Source: JANMDS01 sp031430575
GTDB lineage: Bacteria; Pseudomonadota; Gammaproteobacteria; Burkholderiales; Casimicrobiaceae
Assembly (NCBI GenBank): GCA_031430575.1
Contig: JANPBT010000067.1
Span: 6,920-70,919 of the forward strand
DNA: 64,000 nucleotides
Direction of reading: 5' to 3'
Part shown: piece after piece, positions 43,146 through 52,553 of the stretch
How the letters are laid out: every line of letters begins with the position of its first letter
How positions within the stretch are numbered: position 1 is the first letter of the stretch
Program-made: the position numbers and the translations under genes
Notes under the pieces: model-generated
What the model was told of the DNA's origin: nothing
Databases searched by the model: none
What the model saw: the letters and a program-made list of their open reading frames with translations, nothing else

Positions 43146-43892
43146 ATGCGAACTCAGCACGTAATTGGTAATTGGAAGATGAATGGCACGCATGCGTCCA
43201 ACGCTGCGCTGCTGTCTGCCCTTAATCAAGGCTGGGTTGCTAGCGCGCGCGTGCGCGTGGCCGTCTGCCCGCCAGCGATCTACATACCTGCGGCGCAGAT
43301 TGCGCTACGTGGGAGCATGATTAGTGTTGGTGCACAAGATGTGAGCGAACACAGTAATGGCGCCTACACCGGCCAAATGAGCGCTGCAATGCTGGCCGAT
43401 CAGGGGCTTTCATTGGTATTGGTCGGCCACTCTGAGCGTCGCCAAGGCTTGGGCGAAACTAACGAGCAAGTCGCCCGGAAAGCGGCGAGCGCCATCGCTG
43501 CCGGGATGACGCCGCTGGTGTGCGTTGGGGAAACGCTCTCTGAGCGGGAGGACGCGCGCGCGCAATCGGTGGTGCTCGCGCAGTTGCAAGCCGTGATTGA
43601 TCGACTCGGTGGGCTGATGACCCAAATTGTCGTCGCCTATGAGCCTGTTTGGGCCATTGGCACCGGGATGACCGCTTTACCCGCTGATGCACAAGCCATG
43701 CATGCAGTAATCCGGGCAGCGCTTGCGGGCTGCGGCGCGGAATCGGTCAGCGTGCTGTATGGCGGCAGTGTAAAAGCAGACAACGCGGCAACGCTTTTTT
43801 CGATGCCCGATATTGATGGTGGACTGATCGGCGGCGCATCCCTAGATGCTGCTGCTTTTTTGGCAATTTGCAGGGCTTTAGACTCGCAATAA
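43146..43892 (+). CDS. tpiA: Triose-phosphate isomerase
   Basis: A 248-aa glycolytic enzyme interconverting dihydroxyacetone phosphate and glyceraldehyde 3-phosphate. Catalytic residues: Asn/Lys in GNWKMNG, His in VGHSERR, Glu in VAYEPVWAIGTG; phosphate loop LYGGSVK. A repeat is read as YIPAAQIAL in the helix after strand 2, where other TpiA proteins have an unconserved helix. The gene lies just before secG. Confidence 0.97.
   Translation: MRTQHVIGNWKMNGTHASNAALLSALNQGWVASARVRVAVCPPAIYIPAAQIALRGSMISVGAQDVSEHSNGAYTGQMSAAMLADQGLSLVLVGHSERRQGLGETNEQVARKAASAIAAGMTPLVCVGETLSEREDARAQSVVLAQLQAVIDRLGGLMTQIVVAYEPVWAIGTGMTALPADAQAMHAVIRAALAGCGAESVSVLYGGSVKADNAATLFSMPDIDGGLIGGASLDAAAFLAICRALDSQ
43284..43301 (+). 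repeat. Dispersed repeat copy, full 18-base consensus
   Basis: Inside tpiA, read as IPAAQI. Confidence 0.92.
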
Positions 43893-43921
43893 TCTGCTGC
43901 CCGTGCTATACTTCGAAGGCT

Positions 43922-44344
43922 ATGGAATACATTACTTTAATCATTCATGTCTGTGCCGCAATCGCGTTGATCGTGCTTGTCCTGCTTCAGCATGGCAAGG
44001 GCGCTGATATGGGTGCGTCTTTTGGAAGCGGGTCTGCAGGCAGCGTTTTTGGCGCGGCGGGCTCGGCAAATTTTTTAAGCCGAGCGACTTCAATCGCAGC
44101 GGTCGTATTTTTTTCAACCAGTCTCGCATTGACATATTTTGGAGCCCATCGCACCGGCGGTAGTGGTGTGATGCAAGGCGTGATGAAAGATGCACCCGCA
44201 TCCGCTCCCGCGAAGACAAACGGGTTAGTAATCCCTGGGTCAACCAGTACGCCTTTGGTAAATCCACCGGCTAATGTAGTGCCAATTGCACCTGCCACGG
44301 CTCCCTCAGCGCCGGCGCAGAAAGGCACAGAAATACCGAAGTAA
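43922..44344 (+). CDS. secG: Preprotein translocase subunit SecG
   Basis: A 140-aa membrane component of SecYEG. Two membrane segments flank the conserved LLQHGKGADMGASFGSGSAGSVFG loop, ending in a long Ala/Pro tail. ATG 43922 gives the normal start MEYITLIIHV. It lies between tpiA and tRNA-Leu, a common betaproteobacterial order. Confidence 0.96.
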   Translation: MEYITLIIHVCAAIALIVLVLLQHGKGADMGASFGSGSAGSVFGAAGSANFLSRATSIAAVVFFSTSLALTYFGAHRTGGSGVMQGVMKDAPASAPAKTNGLVIPGSTSTPLVNPPANVVPIAPATAPSAPAQKGTEIPK

Positions 44345-44380
44345 GGAATTTCGCTTGGTAGGTTGAGCGAAATCCACGAT

Positions 44381-44465
44381 GCCCTCGTGGTGAAATTGGT
44401 AGACACGCTATCTTGAGGGGGTAGTGCCGAAAGGCGTAGCAGTTCGAGTCTGCTCGAGGGCACCA
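44381..44465 (+). tRNA. tRNA-Leu(GAG)
   Basis: Acceptor stem GCCCTCG / CGAGGGC, discriminator A, CCA encoded. Anticodon stem CTATC / GGTAG around loop TTGAGGG gives GAG (codons CUC, CUU). Long variable arm (TGCCGAAAGGCG) and TTCGAGTC T loop; class II. Confidence 0.95.
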
Positions 44466-44564
44466 AGCATTTTTGTAGTTTTGTTTTTGTGTAACATTGT
44501 TGTGTCGTATCGTCGGCGCAGCAGATGATAAGCAGGGCGCGCATAGCCCTTCGATGGGGTTTGA

Positions 44565-44924
44565 ATGTCGTTAACGCCGTATTTCGCCGTACTCGTTTTC
44601 ATCGCGGTCGGGCTCACGATCGGTTGCGTCCTTTTGCTTGTCGGCAAATTCCTCTCCCCAAATCGCCCTAGCGCTGAAAAACTTGCGCCCTATGAGTGCG
44701 GTTTTGAGGCGTTTGAAGATGCCCGAATGAAGTTTGACGTGCGCTATTACCTAGTCGCAATTCTCTTCATTTTGTTCGATCTCGAAATCGCATTTCTCTT
44801 CCCTTGGGCGGTTGTGCTTCCAGATATTGGTGCGTTCGGCTTTTGGGCAATGATGGTTTTCCTCGGCATATTGGTGGTTGGTTTCGCCTATGAGTGGAAA
44901 AAAGGCGCGCTGGACTGGGAATAG
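44565..44924 (+). CDS. nuoA: NADH-quinone oxidoreductase subunit A
   Basis: A 119-aa membrane subunit of complex I with three helices and the conserved loop NRPSAEKLAPYECGFEAFEDARMKF. First gene of a complete fourteen-gene nuo operon that couples NADH oxidation to proton pumping. Confidence 0.97.
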   Translation: MSLTPYFAVLVFIAVGLTIGCVLLLVGKFLSPNRPSAEKLAPYECGFEAFEDARMKFDVRYYLVAILFILFDLEIAFLFPWAVVLPDIGAFGFWAMMVFLGILVVGFAYEWKKGALDWE

Positions 44925-44934
44925 GGCAACGATC

Positions 44935-45417
44935 GTGGCAATTGAAGGCGTTTTAGAAAAAGGTTTCGTGACGACGACTGTTGATGCGGTCGTGAATTGG
45001 TCACGCAATGGCTCAATGTGGCCGATGACGTTCGGGCTCGCGTGCTGTGCCGTAGAGATGATGCACGCTGGCGCTGCACGATACGATTTAGATCGGTTCG
45101 GCATCGTCTTCCGGCCAAGCCCCCGTCAGTCAGACGTCATGATCGTCGCCGGTACGCTTTGCAACAAAATGGCACCCGCTTTGCGCAAGGTTTACGACCA
45201 GATGGCGGAGCCACGCTGGGTCATTTCAATGGGCTCGTGCGCAAATGGCGGTGGCTATTATCATTATTCTTATAGCGTCGTGCGTGGCTGTGATCGCATC
45301 GTGCCGGTCGATATTTATGTGCCAGGTTGCCCGCCTACGGCCGAGGCATTGCTCTACGGCATTTTGCAATTACAAAATAAAATTCGTCGGACCAACACGA
45401 TCGCGAGGGCTGCATGA
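44935..45417 (+). CDS. nuoB: NADH-quinone oxidoreductase subunit B
   Basis: A 160-aa connecting subunit that holds cluster N2. Ligand cysteines: LACCAVEMM, SMGSCANGGG and VPGCPPTAEALLYG. GTG 44935 is the best start (10 bases after nuoA); the frame from 44878 overlaps nuoA and lacks homology. Its stop overlaps nuoC (ATGA). Confidence 0.97.
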   Translation: MAIEGVLEKGFVTTTVDAVVNWSRNGSMWPMTFGLACCAVEMMHAGAARYDLDRFGIVFRPSPRQSDVMIVAGTLCNKMAPALRKVYDQMAEPRWVISMGSCANGGGYYHYSYSVVRGCDRIVPVDIYVPGCPPTAEALLYGILQLQNKIRRTNTIARAA

Positions 45418-46010
45418 GCTCGCGTTACGAATATCCAAGCGAAGCGCAGTTTGCGGTATTGATCGATACCTGCGGCGCTAAATTTATTGATAGCAATGGC
45501 GAGCGTACGTTAATTGTGCCCGCTGCATCTTGGCTTGTTGCGGCAAAAGTGCTGCGCGATACTGCCGGGTTGCGGTTCGATACGTTAGTGGATATTGCGG
45601 GTGTTGATTATCAGGGTTTTGGCGAGAGTGTGTGGGAGGGCTTGCGATTTGCTTCGGTCTATCACTTACTCTCCGTGGCTGAAAATCATCGGCTGCGTGT
45701 CCGTGTGTTTGCCCCCGATGATGCGTTTCCGGTGATCGCCTCAGTGGTCGATATTTGGGCTGGGGCAAATTGGTATGAGCGCGAAGCGTTTGATCTTTTT
45801 GGCATCATGTATGAAGGCCATCCTGATTTGCGCCGCATCTTGACAGACTACGGTTTTATCGGTCATCCGTTTCGCAAAGATTTCCCCGTCTCGGGCAACG
45901 TTGAAATGCGTTATGACCCTGAGCAGCGCCGGGTGATTTACCAGCCGGTGACCATTGAGCCGCGCGAGATTACCCCGCGCATCATCCGTGAGGGCTCGTA
46001 CGCACACTGA
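45414..46010 (+). CDS. nuoC: NADH-quinone oxidoreductase subunit C
   Basis: A 198-aa peripheral-arm subunit (30-kDa family). Signature WYEREAFDLFGIMYEGHPDLRRILTDYGFIGHPFRKDFP. A degenerate repeat (ATACCTGCGGCGCTAAATT) is read as DTCGAKF at about residue 20. NuoC and NuoD are separate, as in other betaproteobacteria. Confidence 0.97.
   Translation: MSSRYEYPSEAQFAVLIDTCGAKFIDSNGERTLIVPAASWLVAAKVLRDTAGLRFDTLVDIAGVDYQGFGESVWEGLRFASVYHLLSVAENHRLRVRVFAPDDAFPVIASVVDIWAGANWYEREAFDLFGIMYEGHPDLRRILTDYGFIGHPFRKDFPVSGNVEMRYDPEQRRVIYQPVTIEPREITPRIIREGSYAH
45466..45484 (+). repeat. Dispersed repeat copy, degenerate
   Basis: Inside nuoC, read as DTCGAKF; the left half is perfect, the right half changed. 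Confidence 0.6.
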
Positions 46011-46018
46011 GGCGCACT

Positions 46019-46036
46019 AATCTGCGCCGCAGGTAC
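46019..46036 (-). repeat. Dispersed repeat copy, exact core
   Basis: Intergenic in the nuo operon, 8 bases after nuoC and 14 before nuoD. Confidence 0.9.
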
Positions 46037-46050
46037 GGATAAAAACTGAC

Positions 46051-47304
46051 ATGGCAGAAATAAAAAACTACACAATGAACTTCGGTCCGCAGCATCCTGC
46101 GGCGCACGGCGTATTGCGCTTAGTGCTCGAGCTCGATGGCGAAGTGATTCAGCGCGCCGACCCGCATATCGGGTTATTGCATCGGGCGACCGAAAAGTTG
46201 GCAGAAAGTAAAACCTATATTCAGTCACTTCCTTATATGGATCGACTGGATTACGTATCGATGATGTGCAATGAGCATGCCTACGTGCTCGCGATTGAAA
46301 AATTACTCGGTCTGCCCGTACCTGAACGGGCGCAATACATCCGCGTCATGTTTGATGAAGTCACGCGACTGCTCAATCACTTGCTTTGGCTTGGTTGCCA
46401 CGCGCTTGACGTCGGTGCGATGACCGCTTTTTTGTATTCGTTTCGCGAGCGCGAAGATTTGTTTGACGCGTATGAAGCCGTTTCAGGCGCACGCATGCAC
46501 GCGGCCTACTACCGACCAGGTGGCGTCTATCGCGATTTGCCAGACGCGATGCCACAATACACCGCGACTAAGATTCATAACGCAACTGCAATTAAGCGGA
46601 TGAATAGCAATCGTGGCGGATCATTACTTGATTTTCTGGATGATTTCGTTGGGCGATTCCCAAAGCTCGTCGACGAATACGAGACCTTGCTTACCGACAA
46701 CCGCATTTGGAAGCAGCGCACCGTGGGCATCGGCGTCGTCGATCCAGAGCGCGCTAAATCATTAGGCTTCACCGGCCCGATGTTGCGCGGCTCAGGCGTG
46801 CCTTGGGATTTGCGCAAAAAGCAGCCTTATGAAGTCTACGCAAAGCTAGATTTTGATATTCCGGTCGGCGTCAATGGCGATTGTTATGATCGCTACTTGG
46901 TGCGCATGGAAGAGATGCGCCAGTCTAATCGCATCATCAAGCAGTGTATTGATTGGCTGCGGGTTAATCCGGGCCCTGTAATCTCAAGCAATCAAAAAGT
47001 ATCACCGCCGAGTCGCGAAGGCATGAAAGAAAACATGGAGGATTTAATCCACCATTTCAAGCTCTTTACAGAAGGCATGCACGTGCCTCCGGGTGAGGCG
47101 TATGCAGCGGTCGAGCATCCCAAAGGTGAATTCGGCGTGTATATCGTTTCTGATGGTGCAAACAAACCTTATCGCGTAAAGCTGCGCGCGCCAGGCTTCC
47201 CGCATTTGGCCGCGCTCGATGAAATGTCCCGTGGCCATATGATCGCGGATGTCGTCGCAATTATTGGCACGCAAGATATTGTTTTTGGTGAGATTGATCG
47301 GTAG
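46051..47304 (+). CDS. nuoD: NADH-quinone oxidoreductase subunit D
   Basis: A 417-aa subunit that forms the quinone pocket with NuoB. Motifs: NFGPQHPAAHGVLRLVLELDGE, RADPHIGLLHR, RADVGAMTAF-like HALDVGAMTAFLYSFRERE, and the C-terminal IIGTQDIVFGEIDR. The HPAAHG codons resemble the dispersed repeat (CTGCGGCGCAC) but are native to the family. Confidence 0.97.
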   Translation: MAEIKNYTMNFGPQHPAAHGVLRLVLELDGEVIQRADPHIGLLHRATEKLAESKTYIQSLPYMDRLDYVSMMCNEHAYVLAIEKLLGLPVPERAQYIRVMFDEVTRLLNHLLWLGCHALDVGAMTAFLYSFREREDLFDAYEAVSGARMHAAYYRPGGVYRDLPDAMPQYTATKIHNATAIKRMNSNRGGSLLDFLDDFVGRFPKLVDEYETLLTDNRIWKQRTVGIGVVDPERAKSLGFTGPMLRGSGVPWDLRKKQPYEVYAKLDFDIPVGVNGDCYDRYLVRMEEMRQSNRIIKQCIDWLRVNPGPVISSNQKVSPPSREGMKENMEDLIHHFKLFTEGMHVPPGEAYAAVEHPKGEFGVYIVSDGANKPYRVKLRAPGFPHLAALDEMSRGHMIADVVAIIGTQDIVFGEIDR

Positions 47305-47307
47305 CGT

Positions 47308-47784
47308 ATGGCACTTTCAAACGAGTCTAATCAAAAAATTGCGCGTGAAGTTGCAAAATATCCAACCGATCAAAAGCAGTCGGCGGTAATGGCGGCGCTC
47401 ACGATTGCCCAAGATGAGCGCGGCTGGCTTTCGACCGAGACCATCGATGATGTGGCCGCAATCCTCTCGATGTCCTCCATCGCGGTGTATGAAGTCGCGT
47501 CGTTTTATGTGATGTACAACTTAAAGCCGATCGGAAAATACAAGCTAACGGTTTGCACCAATCTGCCGTGCGCCCTCAATGGCGGCACGCATGCGGCTGA
47601 ATACCTGCGGTGCAGATTAGGCATTAACTTCGGCGAAACGACCACAGATGGTCTCTACACAATGCAAGAAGGCGAATGCCAAGGCAATTGCGATTCAGCA
47701 CCTTGCCTCATGGTTAATAACAAGCGCTTATGCAACCGCATGAGCAATGAGCGAATTGATGCGATGTTGGCGGAGTTGACCTAA
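47308..47784 (+). CDS. nuoE: NADH-quinone oxidoreductase subunit E
   Basis: A 158-aa [2Fe-2S] subunit of the NADH module. Ligand cysteines are in CTNLPCALNGG and GECQGNCDSAPCLMVN. A one-base variant of the repeat is read as YLRCRLG exactly where relatives carry YLKQKLG. Confidence 0.97.
   Translation: MALSNESNQKIAREVAKYPTDQKQSAVMAALTIAQDERGWLSTETIDDVAAILSMSSIAVYEVASFYVMYNLKPIGKYKLTVCTNLPCALNGGTHAAEYLRCRLGINFGETTTDGLYTMQEGECQGNCDSAPCLMVNNKRLCNRMSNERIDAMLAELT
47601..47618 (+). repeat. Dispersed repeat copy, one base changed
   Basis: Inside nuoE, read as YLRCRL; the core is CTGCGGTGCAG. Confidence 0.75.
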
Positions 47785-47786
47785 CC

Positions 47787-49154
47787 ATGAATGCACGCGT
47801 AGATATATATCAAAAAGTTGCCTTGCCCGCACTGACCCAATTCGTTGGCGAAGCGTTGCCTTTCGATGCGGCGAAGTATGGCCCGGATGCCCTAATTATG
47901 AAGGGCTGCAATGGCGCGAATTGGAGCATCAAAGACTACATTGCCCGTGGCGGCTACAGTGCTCTTCGCAAAATTTTGACCGAAAAAATTTCGCAAGAAG
48001 ATGTCATTGCCGAAGTCAAAAAATCAGCGTTGCGCGGTCGCGGCGGCGCAGGCTTCCCGACGGGATTGAAGTGGAGCTTTATGCCCCGTCAGTTCCCGGG
48101 TCAAAAATACTTGGTCTGCAATTCCGACGAAGGCGAGCCCGGTACCTGCAAAGACCGCGATATCATCAACTACAACCCGCATAGCATCATCGAAGGAATG
48201 GCAATTGCCTCCTATGCGATGGGGATTACCGTGGGCTACAACTATATTCACGGCGAAATCTGGGAAGCCTATGATCGCTTTGAAGCCGCGCTCGAAGAAG
48301 CTCGTAAAGAAGGCTTTTTGGGTGACAATATTTTAGGCAGCGGCTTTAACTTTCAGTTGCATGGGCACCACGGTTACGGCGCTTATATCTGCGGCGAAGA
48401 AACAGCGCTACTTGAATCGCTCGAAGGTAAAAAAGGCCAGCCGCGCTTCAAGCCGCCATTCCCTGCGAGCTTCGGTTTGTATGGCAAGCCGACCACCATT
48501 AACAATACTGAAACCTTTGCTGCGGTGCCCTTCATCTTTCAAATTGGTGGCGAAGCCTACTTGAATTTAGGCAGACCTAACAATGGCGGCACTAAGCTGT
48601 TTTCGGTGTCTGGCGATGTGGCGCGTCCGGGGAATTTTGAAGTCAAGATGGGCACACCGTTCGCGCATTTGCTCGAAATGGCTGGCGGAATGAAGCCGGG
48701 GCGTACGATCAAAGCGGTGATTCCGGGCGGATCGTCGATGCCAGTCATCCCCGGTGCCCAGATGATGCAAACCGATATGGATTACGACTCTATTGCCAAA
48801 GCCGGATCAATGCTCGGCTCCGGCGCAGTGATCGTCATGGACGATAGCCGTTGTATGGTGAAGTCGCTATTGCGGTTGGCGTATTTCTATTTCGAAGAAT
48901 CATGCGGGCAGTGCACTCCGTGTCGCGAGGGCACTGGCTGGCTTTATCGCATCATTTACCGCATCGAAAACGGCGAAGGCCGCAAAGAAGACCTCGATCT
49001 GCTGAACTCGATTGCCGATAACATCCAAGGCCGCACGATTTGCGCTTTAGGCGATGCAGCGGCCATGCCTGTGCGTGCATTCATCAAGCACTACCGCGCA
49101 GAATTTGAATATCACATCGAGCACAAACGCTGCTTGGTCGCTCCCTACACTTGA
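47787..49154 (+). CDS. nuoF: NADH-quinone oxidoreductase subunit F
   Basis: A 455-aa catalytic subunit with NADH site, FMN and one [4Fe-4S] cluster. Motifs: RGRGGAGFPTGLKWSFMP (nucleotide), YICGEETALLESLEG, and cluster ligands ESCGQCTPCREGTGW. No repeat copy inside. Confidence 0.98.
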   Translation: MNARVDIYQKVALPALTQFVGEALPFDAAKYGPDALIMKGCNGANWSIKDYIARGGYSALRKILTEKISQEDVIAEVKKSALRGRGGAGFPTGLKWSFMPRQFPGQKYLVCNSDEGEPGTCKDRDIINYNPHSIIEGMAIASYAMGITVGYNYIHGEIWEAYDRFEAALEEARKEGFLGDNILGSGFNFQLHGHHGYGAYICGEETALLESLEGKKGQPRFKPPFPASFGLYGKPTTINNTETFAAVPFIFQIGGEAYLNLGRPNNGGTKLFSVSGDVARPGNFEVKMGTPFAHLLEMAGGMKPGRTIKAVIPGGSSMPVIPGAQMMQTDMDYDSIAKAGSMLGSGAVIVMDDSRCMVKSLLRLAYFYFEESCGQCTPCREGTGWLYRIIYRIENGEGRKEDLDLLNSIADNIQGRTICALGDAAAMPVRAFIKHYRAEFEYHIEHKRCLVAPYT

Positions 49155-49157
49155 TTC

Positions 49158-51461
49158 ATGGCTATTCTAAATCTCGAAATCGACGGTAAACCCGTGCAAG
49201 TGCCGCAAGGCAGCACGGTGATGGATGCCACCAATCAAGTCGGCGCCTACGTGCCGCATTTTTGCTATCACAAGAAATTGTCGATAGCAGCCAATTGCCG
49301 GATGTGCTTGGTTCAAGTTGAAAAAGCACCTAAACCACTACCCGCCTGCGCGACCCCGGTCACCGAAGGCATGAAGGTTTCAACAACCAGCGATTACGCA
49401 AAAAACGCCCAAAAGAGTGTGATGGAGTTTTTACTCATCAATCACCCACTTGATTGCCCAATCTGCGATCAAGGCGGCGAATGTCAACTGCAAGATCTAG
49501 CGGTCGGCTACGGTAAATCCGGTTCACGTTACCAAGAAGAAAAACGCGTTGTTTTTCATAAAAATATTGGCCCGCTGATTTCGATGGAAGAAATGAGCCG
49601 GTGCATCCATTGCACCCGTTGCGTTCGCTTCGGTCAAGAAGTCGCCGGCGTGATGGAGCTCGGCATGGGCGGGCGCGGCGAGCATAGCGAGATTCAATCG
49701 TTTGTCGGCCGCACCGTCGATAGCGAGCTTTCGGGCAATATGATTGATATTTGCCCAGTCGGAGCGCTCACGTCTAAGCCGTTTCGCTATGCAGCACGCA
49801 CGTGGGAGTTGCAGCGTAAGCGCTCTGTAAGCCCGCACGATGGTGTTGGCGCAAATTTGACTGTGCAAACCAAAGCTAATCAGGTCATGCGGGTATTGCC
49901 TTTTGAAAACGAAGCGATTAATGAATGCTGGATCTCTGATCGAGACCGTTTCAGCTACGAAGGCTTAAATAGCGACGATCGTCTGACATCGCCCATGGTG
50001 AAGCAAAACGGCGTGTGGCAGCAAGCCACCTGGCAGCAAGCCCTTGAGTATGTTTCACATGCGTTAGGCGATGTGAAAGCCACCCACGGCAGCGACGCCA
50101 TCGCAATGCTGGCAAGCCCGACGGCGACCCTTGAAGAACTCTTCTTGCTACGAAAGTTAGCCGACGCACTTGGTACGCCGCATCTCGATGCCCGTCCGCG
50201 TGTGGCGGATGCTCGCTTAGATGTCGATCGCACGCGGGTGCCATTTCTCGGGTTGAAGCTTACGGAAATTAATAAACTCACCCGGGTCATGGTCATTGGT
50301 GCATCACTGCGCCACGAGCAGCCGCTCATTACCGCGCGGATTCGGCAAGCGGTAAAAAAAGGCTGCCAGCTTTCTATCGTGAATCCGCTTGACGATGATC
50401 CTCTTATGCCGGTTACGGCAAAGGCGATCGTCGCGCCATCAAAAATTGTGAGCACCTTGGTCGCGCTTGATGCCGCTGTCGCCGCCCGTAAGGCGGGCTC
50501 GCCAATTACAGAATCAAACGCTGCGATTAATGAAATCGCAGCGAGCTTAGCATCCGGCAAGTCCAGCGCGATTTTTGTGGGTGAAATCGCGTTAAACGCT
50601 GCGGATGCCGCCGATATCGAATACGCAGCCGCCAATTTGGCGCATACCTGCGGCGCAGTTTTTGGTCGTTTTGCAGCGGCTGGAAATACAGTTGGCGCGC
50701 ATATCGTTGGTGCGACAGGCGCGCTCTCACTTGCCCATGCCGCAAAGCCCTCCAAAGCGATGTTGTTGTGGAACGTTGAGGCTGATCTCGATACTGCCGC
50801 AGGCACTGACTTGGTTAAAGCCCTTGCAAACGCCGGTACCGTAATTGCCTGCACCACACACAAAAATAGCGCCCAAGCCTACGCTGACGTGATGTTGCCA
50901 ATCGCAGCGTTCACCGAAACTTCAGGCACTTACGTTAATTGCGAAGGCACTGCGCAAGCAGTGCAAGCCGCCGTCAAGCCTGCTGGCGATTCAAGGCCCG
51001 GTTGGAAATTGCTGCGTGTTTTAGCCGAAATGGCAGGCGCTAAAAACGTCGCCTTCGATACCAGCGAAGCGGTTGCCGCGGCGGCATTGCCTGCAGGCTG
51101 GGAATCACGTCTGTCAAATGCAGTAGCCGCACCAAAAGGCGCAGCATCTACTGCCAGCGGCATTGAGCGTATTGCCGATCAACCCATCTATCAATCTGAT
51201 CTGCTCGTGCGTCGCGCCTCGGCATTGCAAAAAGCCGGTATGTCAAAAATACCTGCGGCGCAGATTTCGCCCGATATTGCTCAAAATTTAGGGCTCGAGG
51301 CGACCGGTCGCGTTCGCATCACGCAAGGCGGCGGCAGTTGTGAAGTTGATGCTGCCATCAATCTGAAATTGCCTGCGCGGTGTGTGCGTATTCCGATGGG
51401 GCAGAGTGCGACTTCGACGCTTGGTAATACCTGCGGCGCAGTTTCTGTGGAGCGCGTGTAA
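49158..51461 (+). CDS. nuoG: NADH-quinone oxidoreductase subunit G
   Basis: A 767-aa Fe-S subunit. The N-terminal ferredoxin-like part binds clusters through YVPHFCYHKKLSIAANCRMC, HPLDCPICDQGGECQLQ and CIHCTRCVRF. The molybdopterin-oxidoreductase-like C-part follows. Three repeats lie in the less conserved C-part: HTCGAVFG, KIPAAQIS and NTCGAVS; the last is only six codons before the stop, so the C-terminus looks repeat-derived. Confidence 0.97.
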   Translation: MAILNLEIDGKPVQVPQGSTVMDATNQVGAYVPHFCYHKKLSIAANCRMCLVQVEKAPKPLPACATPVTEGMKVSTTSDYAKNAQKSVMEFLLINHPLDCPICDQGGECQLQDLAVGYGKSGSRYQEEKRVVFHKNIGPLISMEEMSRCIHCTRCVRFGQEVAGVMELGMGGRGEHSEIQSFVGRTVDSELSGNMIDICPVGALTSKPFRYAARTWELQRKRSVSPHDGVGANLTVQTKANQVMRVLPFENEAINECWISDRDRFSYEGLNSDDRLTSPMVKQNGVWQQATWQQALEYVSHALGDVKATHGSDAIAMLASPTATLEELFLLRKLADALGTPHLDARPRVADARLDVDRTRVPFLGLKLTEINKLTRVMVIGASLRHEQPLITARIRQAVKKGCQLSIVNPLDDDPLMPVTAKAIVAPSKIVSTLVALDAAVAARKAGSPITESNAAINEIAASLASGKSSAIFVGEIALNAADAADIEYAAANLAHTCGAVFGRFAAAGNTVGAHIVGATGALSLAHAAKPSKAMLLWNVEADLDTAAGTDLVKALANAGTVIACTTHKNSAQAYADVMLPIAAFTETSGTYVNCEGTAQAVQAAVKPAGDSRPGWKLLRVLAEMAGAKNVAFDTSEAVAAAALPAGWESRLSNAVAAPKGAASTASGIERIADQPIYQSDLLVRRASALQKAGMSKIPAAQISPDIAQNLGLEATGRVRITQGGGSCEVDAAINLKLPARCVRIPMGQSATSTLGNTCGAVSVERV
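50644..50661 (+). repeat. Dispersed repeat copy, exact core
   Basis: Inside nuoG, read as TCGAV. Confidence 0.88.
51249..51266 (+). repeat. Dispersed repeat copy, full 18-base consensus
   Basis: Inside nuoG, read as IPAAQI. Confidence 0.92.
51427..51444 (+). repeat. Dispersed repeat copy, exact core
   Basis: Inside the last codons of nuoG, read as NTCGAV. Confidence 0.88.
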
Positions 51462-52535
51462 ATGGCGGTCGAACTTACCCCACTCGCGCAGGTTTTTGGG
51501 AATCAATATCTCGAAATCCAATATACGGTCTGGACGCTGCTCAAGATCGTGGCCATCTGCGTTCCGGTGATTTTGTGCGTTGCGTTCCTCACGCTCTGGG
51601 AGCGCAAAGTCATCGGCTGGATGCAATCGCGCATTGGCCCCAATCGGGTAGGGCCGTTTGGCCTGTTACAGCCGTTTGCCGATGTGTTGAAGCTCCTGCT
51701 CAAAGAAGTGATTATCCCGACCGGCTCTAGCAAAGGACTTTTCATCATCGCGCCATTGCTCGCACTCGCGCCTGCACTCGCGGCGTGGGCCGTTGTACCG
51801 TTTAGCGATACGCTGGTTCTTGCCGATATCAACGTCGGATTGCTCTACATCTTGGCCATGACTTCGGTTGCTGTGTATGGCGTTATCCTTGCTGGCTGGG
51901 CGTCAAACTCAAAATACGCTTTCCTCGGTTGCCTGCGCTCGGCAGCCCAAATCGTATCTTATGAAATTGCGATGGGCTTTGCGCTCGTTGGCGTTTTGAT
52001 GTGTGCGAGCAGCTTAAATTTGCGAGAAATTGTTCTCGGGCAAGCGGGCGGATTGAGCCAGTGGTATTTCATCCCCTTGTTTCCACTCTTCATCGTTTAC
52101 TTGATCTCCGGTATCGCAGAAACAAATCGCCATCCGTTTGACGTTGCCGAGGGTGAGTCTGAAATCGTTGCTGGTTTTCACGTTGAGTATTCCGGCGTAA
52201 CCTTCGCGCTCTTTTTTCTCGCTGAGTACGCCAACATGATTTTGGTTGCTGCACTGACCGCACTCATGTTTTTAGGGGGGTGGCTCAGTCCGTTCCCCAA
52301 TTTAAATTACGTTGAAGTCTTTGATTTCAAACCTTTCGGCGACGGTTTTCCGTGGTTGTTCGCAAAGACTTTTTTTGTGCTCTTTATTTTCTTGTGGGTG
52401 CGGGCGACGTTTCCGCGCTATCGCTACGATCAAATCATGCGCTTGGGCTGGAAAGTATTCATCCCGATCACGCTTATCTGGATCGTATTCGTCGGCGCGA
52501 TGATGCAAACGCGCTGGGCTTACGTGTTCCATTGA
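51462..52535 (+). CDS. nuoH: NADH-quinone oxidoreductase subunit H
   Basis: A 357-aa membrane subunit at the quinone entry, with about eight helices. Motifs: ERKVIGWMQSRIGPNRVGPFGLLQPFADVLKLL and the acidic loop ETNRHPFDVAEGESEIVAGFHVEYSG. It follows the nuoG stop directly. Confidence 0.97.
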   Translation: MAVELTPLAQVFGNQYLEIQYTVWTLLKIVAICVPVILCVAFLTLWERKVIGWMQSRIGPNRVGPFGLLQPFADVLKLLLKEVIIPTGSSKGLFIIAPLLALAPALAAWAVVPFSDTLVLADINVGLLYILAMTSVAVYGVILAGWASNSKYAFLGCLRSAAQIVSYEIAMGFALVGVLMCASSLNLREIVLGQAGGLSQWYFIPLFPLFIVYLISGIAETNRHPFDVAEGESEIVAGFHVEYSGVTFALFFLAEYANMILVAALTALMFLGGWLSPFPNLNYVEVFDFKPFGDGFPWLFAKTFFVLFIFLWVRATFPRYRYDQIMRLGWKVFIPITLIWIVFVGAMMQTRWAYVFH

Positions 52536-52553
52536 TTTTCATTGACCGACAAT

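Noticed and set aside
46094..46104. CTGCGGCGCAC in nuoD as a repeat copy
   Set aside because: It encodes HPAAHG, which is conserved in all NuoD proteins, so the similarity is coincidental.
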